Origin: Cutibacterium granulosum
GTDB lineage: Bacteria > Actinomycetota > Actinomycetes > Propionibacteriales > Propionibacteriaceae
NCBI RefSeq assembly: GCF_900186975.1
Contig: NZ_LT906441.1
Span: 1,116,001 to 1,180,000, forward strand
Reading direction: 5' to 3'
DNA: 64,000 nt
Shown: in pieces, positions 42,209-50,799 of the stretch
How positions within the stretch are numbered: the stretch's first letter is position 1
Layout: each line of letters begins with the position of its first letter
The notes under the pieces: model-generated
The model's database searches: none
Told to the model about the DNA's origin: nothing
What the model saw: only the letters and a program-made list of their open reading frames with translations
Position numbers and translations under genes: made by a program

Positions 42209-42838
42209 ATGACCGTCCTCGGGAGAGCTGGAGTCCGAGTCGTGACGGCTCTGGCAGCAGCCACGACATGCATGGTGCCGTTCGCCGCCAGCCCAGCACA
42301 GGCTGCGGACACCGACGCGGCACCTGGTGAGGACGCCATCCACTTCGAGCTGCCCCAACGCTGGAATGACGACTACAAGCCGGGTACGGCATGCTCGACC
42401 CCTGGTGACACCGGTGCCTACGTGACGGCCCGGGACAGATGGTTCAAGCAGACCGATGCGGCAAGCGTCGCCAACCACGACAGTGTCGACGTGCCCGTCA
42501 CCCAGACGGTCACCCAGACCCGGGAACAGGCCTTCAAGGTGTCCGCCAAGGTCAAGGGCGAGGGTGAACTCGCCAAGATCATGACGAACACCTTCGGGTT
42601 CACCTATGTGCACGAGGTGCACTGGAAACTCAACCAGAAGGTGGGGCCCTACACCCTGCCCGCAGGTCAACAAGGTCGTCTGGCTTGGGGATTCATCATT
42701 CTGGAGGCCGAGGGACAGAACGTCCGCTGCACCCCAGACCTGGTGTGGAAGCAGTCCGGCAAGCCGTACCACATCTCCGCACCGGAGACGAAGTACGCCG
42801 AGCTGCAGATCGACCAGGCACCGCACTACAACAACTGA
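42209..42838 (+). CDS. Secreted single-domain paralogue, third of the cluster
   Basis: The 209-residue protein has a signal peptide (1-32, cut after SPAQA) and one domain copy framed by Cys62 and Cys174 (spacing 112). It shares ACSTPGDTG, VPVTQTVTQTREQAFKVSA and GPYTLPAGQQGRLAWGF with the second paralogue. The central part alternates Thr/Ser/Val residues as a candidate amphipathic hairpin. Translation is probably coupled to the preceding gene, 3 bp away. Function is unknown; pore-forming or cell-surface structural roles are both possible. Confidence 0.72.
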   Translation: MTVLGRAGVRVVTALAAATTCMVPFAASPAQAADTDAAPGEDAIHFELPQRWNDDYKPGTACSTPGDTGAYVTARDRWFKQTDAASVANHDSVDVPVTQTVTQTREQAFKVSAKVKGEGELAKIMTNTFGFTYVHEVHWKLNQKVGPYTLPAGQQGRLAWGFIILEAEGQNVRCTPDLVWKQSGKPYHISAPETKYAELQIDQAPHYNN

Positions 42839-43271
42839 ACACGACCGTGGTGAGTCGTTGCTGGCTCGTCACGGCATGCACTGATGTGGCGGTGGGCTGT
42901 GCCCGCCGCCACTCGCATTCACTCACGACAATGCTGCACGTGGCCGGACGAGCGGTTGGCAGGCATTGGTGTGGAGAAGGTCGTGACAGCTGACGAGCGA
43001 GTAGCTGCCGCACGTGGTCAGCAGGAATTGTCAGCTCGGCAGTGCTTCACGCGGTGAGGTGACGCAGTTCGGGGTGCTTCATGAGGTGACACAGCTGGGG
43101 CTCTGGTGATGGGGCATCGTCAGCGAAACCGGGCCACAGTGGACTGCCAGCTCGGTCGGAGTAGTGACATGTGTCGCTCCAGTGTGAGGGGATCTGGCGA
43201 CATGCGCTGCGGGGCTCGACGCGGCGTCCCACCCCACAGCGCATGCCGTCACGAACGTGTGCGATCCTGGC
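42839..43271. other. Non-coding stretch after the secreted-protein cluster, with imperfect tandem repeat
   Basis: 433 bp with no convincing gene on either strand. A degenerate direct repeat is visible: GTGCTTCA...TGAGGTGACGCAGTTCGGG at 43042-43073 and GTGCTTCATGAGGTGACACAGCTGGGG at 43074-43100. No clear terminator was found for either flanking gene. It may be decayed coding sequence. Confidence 0.45.
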
Positions 43272-44264
43272 TCAGTCTTTCTCGGCGAACGGGGCTGGAG
43301 CCGTGCCGTTCCGGTAGCCGGTGACGATGGTGACGGGCTTCTCCCCACGAGCAGCCATGGCTTGACGGTACAGCCGCCCGGCGCGGTACGAGGAGCGCAC
43401 CAAGGGTCCGCTCATGACTCCGGCGAATCCCAGTTCCTCAGCCTCCTCGGCCAACTCATCGAATTCCTGGGGCGTCACCCAGCGGTCGATGGGGTGCTGG
43501 AGTTTGGAGGGGCGCAGGTACTGGGTGATGGTGAGCAGGTCGGTGTGGGCCGTGCGCAGATCGGCCATCGCCTCCGAGACCTCCTCGCGCGTCTCACCCA
43601 TTCCCAGGATGAGGTTGGACTTGGTGATGAGTCCGGCGTCATGGGCCCGGTTCAGCGCCTCGAGGGAGCGTTCGTACCGGAATCCGGGGCGAATACGCTT
43701 GAACAGCCGCGGGACCGTCTCCAGATTGTGTCCGAACACCTCGGGTCCGGCCGCGAAGACGACGTCCAGCAGCTCCGGCTTGCCGGAGAAGTCCTGGGCC
43801 AGCATCTCCACACCGACCTCGGGGTTGGTGTCGTGAATCTGTCGGATCGTCTCGGCGCACAGCCAAGCTCCCTCGTCGGGCAGGTCGTCACGGCACACGC
43901 TGGTGACGGTGGCGTATCGCAGTCCCATCTGGGCGACGGACTGGGCAACTCGCCGTGGTTCATCGGCGTCGTAGCCCTCGGGTTTGGCGGAGTTGATCTG
44001 GCAGAAGTCGCAGCGTCGAGTGCACTTGTCGCCACCGATGAGGAAGGTGGCCTCGCGATCCTCCCAACACTCGAAGACGTTCGGGCATCCGGCCTCCTGA
44101 CACACCGTGTGGAGCTCGGCGTTGACCATGCGATTGCGCATGTCCCGGTACTCGGGGCCCATCGTGGCGGTGGTGCGGATCCATCGTGGCTTGTTCTCGA
44201 TCGGGGTCTGGGAATTCTTGACCTCGACGCGCAGCAATTTGCGTCCGTCAGCTTCGACACTCAC
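43272..44264 (-). CDS. lipA: Lipoyl synthase
   Basis: Radical-SAM enzyme that inserts two sulfurs into octanoyl groups on E2 and GcvH proteins. The 330-residue protein has the auxiliary-cluster cysteines Cys55, Cys60 and Cys66 ([16 protein letters not shown]), the radical-SAM triad CTRRCDFC (Cys81, 85, 88) and the C-terminal RSSYRAG serine ligand. GTG 44264 gives the normal start. It follows lipB by 121 bp, and both likely serve the E2 encoded at 52850-54571. Confidence 0.95.
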   Translation of the reverse strand: MSVEADGRKLLRVEVKNSQTPIENKPRWIRTTATMGPEYRDMRNRMVNAELHTVCQEAGCPNVFECWEDREATFLIGGDKCTRRCDFCQINSAKPEGYDADEPRRVAQSVAQMGLRYATVTSVCRDDLPDEGAWLCAETIRQIHDTNPEVGVEMLAQDFSGKPELLDVVFAAGPEVFGHNLETVPRLFKRIRPGFRYERSLEALNRAHDAGLITKSNLILGMGETREEVSEAMADLRTAHTDLLTITQYLRPSKLQHPIDRWVTPQEFDELAEEAEELGFAGVMSGPLVRSSYRAGRLYRQAMAARGEKPVTIVTGYRNGTAPAPFAEKD

Positions 44265-44385
44265 GCGGGCGAGTCTATCCTCACCAGCCCGCCCACCCCA
44301 GATGTCGCGCACAGTTCGCCGATCTGCGGAATGCGTGTCGCGACGGATGAGTCGCGACAGGACTACGAGGAACCTGACCGGGCGG

Positions 44386-45276
44386 TCACTCGCCCATGGG
44401 ATGCAGGAACTGCGGGTGCGGGCGACGTGGGATGTCCGGACTCATCTCGTAGGGTTCGAACGACATCATCTCGGTGAGGATCGGCTCGAGGTGACGGGCC
44501 ACCTCGACGAGGGTGGGAACGTCGGCGTCTGGTCCGTGCAGGCGACGCAGCTCCCTGGCCAGGGTGGTGACGTCGGCGTCCGCAATGCCGCACGGGATAA
44601 TGTTGTCGAACCCGGCAGTGTCGGGATCGACGTTGAAGGCAAACCCGTGCAGGGCAGTCTGGTGTGACACACGGATGCCGATGGCACAGATCTTGCGTTC
44701 CGGCCCGTGACCGTCGGAGGGGAACCACACCCCGGTGCGCCCCGGTACCCGTCCGGCGTGCAGGCCGTAGTGGGTGAGCAGCCGAATGATCGCCTCCTCC
44801 ACCCGTCGCACGTAGTCGACGACGCCGATCCCGCGCGGCAGGAAGACGATGGGATAGCCGACGAGCTGGCCGGGGCCGTGCCAGGTGATCTCACCGCCAC
44901 GGTCCACCGCCACCACTGGGGTGCCGTCGAAGGGGTAGGCCTCGGGACGAGTGCGCCGTCCTGCGGTGTAGACGGGATCGTGCTCGACGTAGATGACGGT
45001 GTTGGGACGCTGGTGTGAGCTGACCTGGGCGTGCACCTGCCGCTGATGATCCCACGTGGCGCGGTACTCGCCCCGAGTGGGGGGAGTGTCGGTGAGGCCC
45101 AGGTACTCGAAATCCAGTCCGACCGGGTGCCTCACCGCTCCCTGGGCTGAGTGGGGCGCGCCCAGTGGCGAGGTTGCGCGATCTGCTGCCACGGTGCCGC
45201 CAGATTCATGACGAGCCGTTCCAGCGTGATCGGCTGCTCCGGGCTGCTGAGTGGGGATGAATTCGTTGACGCTCAC
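44386..45276 (-). CDS. lipB: Octanoyl-[ACP]:protein N-octanoyltransferase
   Basis: Moves octanoyl from acyl carrier protein to lipoyl-domain lysines, the step before LipA. The 296-residue protein has an unusual N-terminal extension of about 50 low-complexity residues before the catalytic domain. The domain shows [17 protein letters not shown], the catalytic Lys in [11 protein letters not shown] and the catalytic Cys in [12 protein letters not shown]. The GTG at 45276 is the only reasonable far start; a later start would remove the extension. It lies upstream of lipA in the same direction. Confidence 0.93.
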   Translation of the reverse strand: MSVNEFIPTQQPGAADHAGTARHESGGTVAADRATSPLGAPHSAQGAVRHPVGLDFEYLGLTDTPPTRGEYRATWDHQRQVHAQVSSHQRPNTVIYVEHDPVYTAGRRTRPEAYPFDGTPVVAVDRGGEITWHGPGQLVGYPIVFLPRGIGVVDYVRRVEEAIIRLLTHYGLHAGRVPGRTGVWFPSDGHGPERKICAIGIRVSHQTALHGFAFNVDPDTAGFDNIIPCGIADADVTTLARELRRLHGPDADVPTLVEVARHLEPILTEMMSFEPYEMSPDIPRRPHPQFLHPMGE

Positions 45277-45512
45277 GTATCGATCCTAGTCACGTGATCC
45301 TCGCAGCATGGGGTACTGCCAGCGACGCGATTTCGTCGTGGGGAGAACTCGAGACAGGCCACTGCACCTCCAGCAGACGTGGCATCGCGCCGGCGCAGGG
45401 GATGAGTGGACGCAAGGTTTTCCGAGCGGGGGGGTTCGCCGTGAGGCAAACCGTGCCCTTCTGCTGCACCCAGACAGGTGCATCTGGCACCAGCCACCAG
45501 GACACCGCGTAC

Positions 45513-46385
45513 TCACGAGTTGTGGACGGCATGTCCTCCGAACTGGTTGCGCATGGCGGCGATGAGTTTCATGGCCGGGGCGTCGTCCTGACGCGACGAG
45601 AAACGCGCGAACAGGGCGGCCGAGATGGCAGGCATGGGGACGGCACGGTCGATGGCCTCCTCGACCGTCCACCGTCCCTCGCCCGAGTCGTCGGCCCAGC
45701 CGCGGATCGATGCCAGATCCGGTTCGTCCGCCAGAGCGGTTGAGCACAGGTCGAGCAGCCAGGAGCGGATGACCGTTCCCTGCCGCCATGCGTCGAAGAC
45801 AGCGGGCACGTCGGTGACGGGGGAGTCGGCGCACAGCAGCTCGTAGCCTTCGGCGTAGGCCTGCATCATGGCGTACTCAATGCCGTTGTGCACCATTTTG
45901 GCGAAGTGTCCGGCACCCACCCCGCCGGCGTGCACCAGACCGCCGTCCTCGGGAGCCAGCGCCTGCAGCACCGGCCACACCGTGCGTACTGCCTCCTGCG
46001 GGCCACCAATCATGATCCCGTAGCCGTTCGTCTCGCCCCAGACACCACCGGAGACCCCACAGTCGAGGTAGGAGACGCCATGGGCGGCGAGTCGTTCGGC
46101 GCGTGGGGCGTCCAGCGTCCACCGGCTGTTGCCACCATCGATGACGATGTCATCGGCACGCAGCAACGGGACGAGGGTCTCGATCGTTTCGTCGACGAGC
46201 TGGTTGGGCAGCATGAGCCAGATGACGCGCGGCCCGCTGCCCAGACCGTCGCAGAGCTCCGCGATGGAGGAGACGTCGCTCACCTCGGGGTCGATGTCGT
46301 AGCCGATGGTCTCGATGTCCTTGCTGCGCAGCCGGGACCGCATGTGGTTGCCCATGCGTCCCAGACCGATCATGCCAATGGCCAT
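45513..46385 (-). CDS. gnd: 6-phosphogluconate dehydrogenase (decarboxylating), short form
   Basis: Oxidises 6-phosphogluconate to ribulose-5-phosphate and CO2. The 290-residue protein is of the shorter tetrameric class (about 300 residues), often NAD-preferring. It has the dinucleotide motif MIGLGRMGNHM, the IDGGNSRWTLD segment, GVSGGVWGETNGYGIMIGG for substrate binding, and the catalytic Lys and Asn in KMVHNGIEYAMMQAYAEG. It is last in the gntK-gntP-gnd unit, preceded by GAAAGGAA 6 nt from ATG. This gives a complete gluconate-to-pentose route. Confidence 0.93.
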   Translation of the reverse strand: MAIGMIGLGRMGNHMRSRLRSKDIETIGYDIDPEVSDVSSIAELCDGLGSGPRVIWLMLPNQLVDETIETLVPLLRADDIVIDGGNSRWTLDAPRAERLAAHGVSYLDCGVSGGVWGETNGYGIMIGGPQEAVRTVWPVLQALAPEDGGLVHAGGVGAGHFAKMVHNGIEYAMMQAYAEGYELLCADSPVTDVPAVFDAWRQGTVIRSWLLDLCSTALADEPDLASIRGWADDSGEGRWTVEEAIDRAVPMPAISAALFARFSSRQDDAPAMKLIAAMRNQFGGHAVHNS

Positions 46386-46514
46386 GGTGATTCCTTTCGC
46401 GAGTGATTGCTCGAAGTCGATGTCGTGGGTCAGGTGGTCGGAGGAACCGCCCTCGGCGGTGGGAGTGCCGAAGGACGATCGGTCAGTGGAACAGGGCGGG
46501 TGGGAGGTGGTGCA

Positions 46515-47894
46515 TCAGATGATCAGCGACAGCAGCAGGACGAGGCACAGGGCCACGACCGAGAGCACCGTCTCCATGAGCGACCACGTCTTGATGTTCT
46601 CACCCACCGAGATGCCGAAGTACTCCTTGATGAGCCAGAATCCGGCGTCATTGACGTGGGAGAAGAACACCGACCCGGCACCGATCGCCAGCACGAGCAT
46701 GGCGGCATGCGTGGGTGGCAGGGCGGCGGCCACCGGTTCCAGGATGCCGGCTGCGGTCACCGTGGCGACGGTTGCCGACCCGGTGGCCAGGCGAATGACG
46801 ACCGCCACGGCCCAGGCCAGCAGGATTGGGGACAGTCGGGAACCCAGGATCGACTGGGCGAGCATGGTGCCGATACCGGTGTCGATGAGCACCTGCTTGA
46901 ATCCACCGCCAGCAGCGACGATGAGCAGGATCCCGGCAATCGGCGGCAGGGATGCCCCCACCGACGCGCTGATCTGCTCACGCGTCATTCCCGAACCGTG
47001 TCCCAACGTGAACAACGCGATGAGCGCGGTCAGCAGCAGGGCGAACATGGGCTGACCGACGAAGTCGAATGCCATGCGTACTCCACTGCCCTCGGCGGCC
47101 AGGATGTCACTCAGTGCCTTGCCCATCATGAGGACGACTGGCAGCAGGACGGTGACGAGGGTGATGACGAAGCCCGGTCGGCGTGGAGCGATGCCGACGG
47201 AGGTCTCGGAATCTGAGGAGGTGAACAGGTCTGGAGCAGACACGGGCACCCATCTGGCGGCGAGGTTGCCGAACAGCGGTCCGGCGATGACGACGGTGGG
47301 GACGGCGATGAGGATGCCCATCCACAGTGTGGTGCCGAGGTCGGCCTTGAGCAGCCCGATCGCAGCCAGCGGGCCAGGATGCGGCGGTACCAGGGCATGC
47401 ATCGTCGACAGACCGGCCAGGGTCGGGATGGCCACCTTCATGAGTGGCAGCCTGGACTTCTTCGCGGTGAGCAGGATCACCGGCACCAGGAGCACCAGGC
47501 CGATCTCGAAGAACATCGGCAGACCGATGATTGCGCCGACCAGAGCCATGGCCCACGGGATGGCCCGGGGGTTGGTGTTGCCGACCAGTGTGTCCACGAT
47601 GGTGTCCGCGCCCCCGGAGTCGGCCAGAAGCTTGCCGATGATCGCTCCCAGGGCGATGAGGACGCCCACCGAGGCCACCGTCGTCCCGACTCCAGTGGAA
47701 TATGACGCGAGCATCCCCTCCATGCCCATGCCAGCGATGGCGCCGACGGTGAGCGCCCCGATCGTGAGGGAGAGGAAGGGGTGCAACTTGAATCGGGTGA
47801 TGAGCAGCACGATGACGGCGAATCCGATGAGGGCTGCCGTGATGAGCTGCCACCCCGGCGAGGTCGGCGTCGTGGTGGCCATGGCGATTGGCAT
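46515..47894 (-). CDS. gntP: GntP-family gluconate permease
   Basis: The 459-residue membrane protein has about 12-14 helices, with the GntP-type LVPPHPGPLAAIGLL (about 170-184) and SHVNDAGFWLIKEYFG (about 410-425) motifs. It probably imports gluconate by proton symport. Its gene follows gntK (106 bp) and precedes gnd (129 bp) on the minus strand. GGAGCAC stands 4-5 nt before ATG 47894. Confidence 0.92.
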   Translation of the reverse strand: MPIAMATTTPTSPGWQLITAALIGFAVIVLLITRFKLHPFLSLTIGALTVGAIAGMGMEGMLASYSTGVGTTVASVGVLIALGAIIGKLLADSGGADTIVDTLVGNTNPRAIPWAMALVGAIIGLPMFFEIGLVLLVPVILLTAKKSRLPLMKVAIPTLAGLSTMHALVPPHPGPLAAIGLLKADLGTTLWMGILIAVPTVVIAGPLFGNLAARWVPVSAPDLFTSSDSETSVGIAPRRPGFVITLVTVLLPVVLMMGKALSDILAAEGSGVRMAFDFVGQPMFALLLTALIALFTLGHGSGMTREQISASVGASLPPIAGILLIVAAGGGFKQVLIDTGIGTMLAQSILGSRLSPILLAWAVAVVIRLATGSATVATVTAAGILEPVAAALPPTHAAMLVLAIGAGSVFFSHVNDAGFWLIKEYFGISVGENIKTWSLMETVLSVVALCLVLLLSLII

Positions 47895-48000
47895 GAGGTG
47901 CTCCTCTGTGAGCGGTGCGGGGGCGTGGGGTGGTTGGTGGAGATTGAGGCGGGATCGATGGTCTCGGCCGGACGAGGACGTCAGGCCGCGTCCGTCTCGA

Positions 48001-48537
48001 TCATGCCGCGGTTGCGGTTCCCAGCCATTGTCTGGCGGCGTGCACGAGATCGTCGACGGGCTGGTCGAAGTTCAGGGTGATCCCAGTCTCGTCGTCCTGC
48101 AGCGGCTCCAGGGTCTGGTACTGCGAGGCGACAAGGCTTGGCGGCATGAAATGGTCCGGGCGGGATGCCACCCGGTCGATGACGATGTGCTGGTCGCCGG
48201 CCAGATGAATGAAGACGATGTCGGGGCAGGCAGCGCGCAGCTGGTCACGGTAGCTGCGCTTGAGGGCCGAGCAGGCCGTCACGGCACCAGGGCTGCGGTG
48301 ATCGGTCAACCAGGATCCGACGGCAGTCAGCCAGGGCTTGCGGTCCTCATCGGTGAGGGAGAGCCCCCGGGACATCTTGGCGACGTTCGCTGCGGGGTGC
48401 AGGTCGTCCCCGTCGAGGAAGGGCAGCCCGAGCACATCGGCCAACTGCGCCCCGATGACGGACTTTCCGGCGCCGCACACTCCCATGACGACGATGGGCA
48501 GTGCGACATGGGTGGGGCGACATGTGGGTGCACTCAT
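48001..48537 (-). CDS. gntK: Gluconokinase
   Basis: Phosphorylates gluconate to 6-phosphogluconate with ATP. The 178-residue protein has the P-loop GVCGAGKSVIG (about 18-28), the substrate segment FLDGDDLHPAANVAKMSRGLSLTDEDRKPWL, and CSALKRSYRDQLR, all hallmarks of the GntK/IdnK family. ATG 48537 is preferred because GGAGGATC stands 5 nt upstream; a frame to 48705 runs into the control region. It is first of the gluconate operon. Confidence 0.93.
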   Translation of the reverse strand: MSAPTCRPTHVALPIVVMGVCGAGKSVIGAQLADVLGLPFLDGDDLHPAANVAKMSRGLSLTDEDRKPWLTAVGSWLTDHRSPGAVTACSALKRSYRDQLRAACPDIVFIHLAGDQHIVIDRVASRPDHFMPPSLVASQYQTLEPLQDDETGITLNFDQPVDDLVHAARQWLGTATAA

Positions 48538-48703
48538 GGTGATCCTCCTTGGACCAGTCATCATTGACCTGCTCAGGGTAATCCAAAAAATCATACGAAT
48601 ACAAGAGGTGTGCCCGTTAAAAATGATCTCAATCGCGACATCAAGCTGACACGATCTGTAGGGCACGATCATCCGAGTGGTGGCAGTCCGGTACCATTCC
48701 GCC
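48538..48703. promoter_or_regulatory. Divergent control region of the gluconate genes
   Basis: The 166-bp gap is A/T-rich in a high-GC context. On the minus strand TATGAT (about 48587-48592) is a good -10 box for gntK. A GTATTCGTATG motif overlaps it and may be the regulator's site. Exact operator and the regulator's own promoter cannot be fixed from one sequence. Confidence 0.45.
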
Positions 48704-49411
48704 ATGGCTGTTCACTCACTTGCCGTCGATGTCGTCGATTCCCTGGGGCGACGCATCGTCAACGGTCACCTGCAGCCGGGTGACGTCCTGCGGCTGGACC
48801 ACATTGGCACTGAGTTCAACGTCTCCCGATCGGTCTCCCGTGAGGCCATGCGGGTGCTGGAGTCCCTGGGACTCGTCGTGCCACGTCGCCGGGTGGGTGT
48901 CCTCGTCTCGGCACGCAGCGACTGGAACGTCCTGCACCCACGAGTGATCCGGTGGGGGTTGGAGGGACGACGTCGCCCGCAGACCCTGGAATGGATCAGC
49001 CAGTTGAGAGCGGCCGTGGAACCGGTGGCAGCTGCCATGGCCTGCACCCGTGCCACACAGCAGGACAGCATCACCATGTCCGTGGCTGTGACACGAATGA
49101 CCCAGGCCGCTGCGATGCGAGATCTGGAGACCTACCTCATCGCCGATGAGGAGTTCCACTCAACCTTGTTGAGTGCCAGCGACAACCCGATGTTCGCAAC
49201 TTTGCGGCACTCGGTGTCGTCGTTGCTGGAAGGCCGTACCGAACTCATGCCCTTCGAACCAAATCTGCAGGCCATCGCATGGCATCGTGAGGTGGCCGAT
49301 GCCGTTGCCGCCCGAAATCCCGATGCTGCCCAAGCAGCGATGCTCAACATCGTCGAGGAAGCTCTGGACGCGATGAAGAAGGAACTACCCCGAAACACGG
49401 AACCCTTCTGA
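48704..49411 (+). CDS. gntR: GntR/FadR-family regulator, probably of gluconate genes
   Basis: The 235-residue protein has a GntR winged helix (about 1-72: LGRRIVNGHLQPGDVLRLDHIGTEFNVSRSVSREAMRVLESLGLV) and an FCD all-helical effector domain. The FCD metal-binding pattern Asp/His is seen in LIADEEFHSTLLSASDNPMF and IAWHREVADAV. The DNA-binding part starts at ATG 48704; nine extra in-frame codons upstream are not needed. Divergence from gntK-gntP-gnd strongly suggests it represses them in the absence of gluconate or its phosphate. Confidence 0.85.
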   Translation: MAVHSLAVDVVDSLGRRIVNGHLQPGDVLRLDHIGTEFNVSRSVSREAMRVLESLGLVVPRRRVGVLVSARSDWNVLHPRVIRWGLEGRRRPQTLEWISQLRAAVEPVAAAMACTRATQQDSITMSVAVTRMTQAAAMRDLETYLIADEEFHSTLLSASDNPMFATLRHSVSSLLEGRTELMPFEPNLQAIAWHREVADAVAARNPDAAQAAMLNIVEEALDAMKKELPRNTEPF

Positions 49412-49623
49412 GCCCCCCACTGCTTGAATCAGTTTCTCCTCACATACCCAGATTCCTGAGACTTTGCAGGGTGTTGTCGGGAATCTCCCGAAGCCCCGCG
49501 ATCGTGGCGACACCACCGAGGTGTCCTTGCGCTGTCCCCTGCGAGCAAAAACGTGCATGCCCATGGGAATAGGTGCACTGGTGGGCACGTTGATGTTCCA
49601 TATCGCTATGGAAGGGGAACGGT

Positions 49624-50799
49624 ATGACCCAGCCAGATTCTGGTTCCGAGAAACCCGACAACCTTGGTCACTCCAGCTCTCATGATGCGTCCAGCCCTGC
49701 TCAGGATGAAGCCACGACCCTGCCCTCGGGAGCCAAGCTTCAGGCTGAGGACTCCCAGCACGATTCAGGATCGGTGAGTCGCCGTTCTGTGCTCGCCGGA
49801 GTGGGCGGTGGACTTGCCGCTGGCCTGCTGGTCGGGGTGGGCATTGGTGCGCCCGTCGCGTACCACAAGGGCAGGAAGAGTGCGTCAGGCGAGGTGGCCA
49901 ATCGCCCGTTGACGTTGATCTATGGCGGTGACATCTGTGATGCCCCATCGATCGTGGCCAAGGAGAAGGGCTTCTTCGACGACGCCGGACTCGACGTCAC
50001 GCTCAAACGTACCGTCGGTGACGAGGACATCAAGGCTGCCGTGGGATCGGGCCAGTACGACGCCTCCTCGGGCATCTTCTACTCCTGGCTGAAACCGGTC
50101 GAACAGGGTCAGAACGTCAAATTCGTTGCCGGGCTCCATGGTGGGTGCCTGCGTCTCATCGTCCTCAAGGACTCCAAGTTCACCGAAGTCTCCAAGCTCA
50201 AGGGCGCGACGATCGGTATCCCCAACCTCCACGCCTCGGCGACGATGTTCTTCTCCATGGATCTGCTCGACGCGGGCATCAACCCGCTGCCCGAGGCCAA
50301 GGAGGTGAACTGGAAGGTCATGGAGCCGTCGGTTCTGGCCGATGCCCTGAAACGCGGTGAGGTGGACGCCATCGCAACCTCCGACCCCATCGCCTACCTG
50401 CCGCTGCTCAAGGGGTACGGCGTGGAGCTCTCCAGCAACATGAAGGGCACGAATGCCCAGGAGTTCTGCTGCTGCACCGCCCTCAACGGCAACTTCGTCA
50501 AGAACGAGACACCACTGGCTCGCAAACTCGTCGAGGCCTGGTGCCGCGGTGCGCGCTACGTCAAGGGTCATGAGGCCGAGGTGGCCAAGATCGAGGTCGA
50601 GACCAAGAGCGTTGCCGGTGACGTCGACACCATTGAGCGGCTGCTCAAGACGTACTCCTGGGAACCGTCGGTGACCAGGCTCAAGGACGCCCTGCTGCCG
50701 GGCGTCAAGAAGTTCAAGAAGACCGGTTACCTGCGTGAGGACACCGATCCGCAGCAGCTGGTGGACGCATCGTTCACAACCCTGGGGTTGGACTGGTGA
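49624..50799 (+). CDS. NitT/TauT-type ABC transporter substrate-binding protein with Tat-like signal
   Basis: Binding protein of the SsuA/NMT1/NrtA type. After a 50-residue polar N-terminus it has SRRSVLAG (Arg53-Arg54) and a Gly/Leu-rich core to about residue 80, a twin-arginine-like signal with no lipobox. The mature part has IYGGDICDAPSIVAKEKGFFDDAGLDV and SDPIAYLPLLKGYGVEL. Odd feature: cysteines at 105, 175 and a Cys-Cys-Cys run at 282-284 (EFCCCTALNG). The ligand is unknown; nitrate, taurine or sulfonate are typical for the family but the cysteines suggest something else. It overlaps the permease start as GTGA. Confidence 0.82.
   Translation: MTQPDSGSEKPDNLGHSSSHDASSPAQDEATTLPSGAKLQAEDSQHDSGSVSRRSVLAGVGGGLAAGLLVGVGIGAPVAYHKGRKSASGEVANRPLTLIYGGDICDAPSIVAKEKGFFDDAGLDVTLKRTVGDEDIKAAVGSGQYDASSGIFYSWLKPVEQGQNVKFVAGLHGGCLRLIVLKDSKFTEVSKLKGATIGIPNLHASATMFFSMDLLDAGINPLPEAKEVNWKVMEPSVLADALKRGEVDAIATSDPIAYLPLLKGYGVELSSNMKGTNAQEFCCCTALNGNFVKNETPLARKLVEAWCRGARYVKGHEAEVAKIEVETKSVAGDVDTIERLLKTYSWEPSVTRLKDALLPGVKKFKKTGYLREDTDPQQLVDASFTTLGLDW

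Noticed and set aside
43257-44477. A 406-codon open frame opposite lipA
   Set aside because: Antisense to lipA, which has all radical-SAM and auxiliary cysteines.
49430-49623. A TPP riboswitch ahead of the NitT/TauT-type operon
   Set aside because: CCTGAGAC is present near 49456, but the other conserved TPP blocks are missing, so a single short match is not enough.
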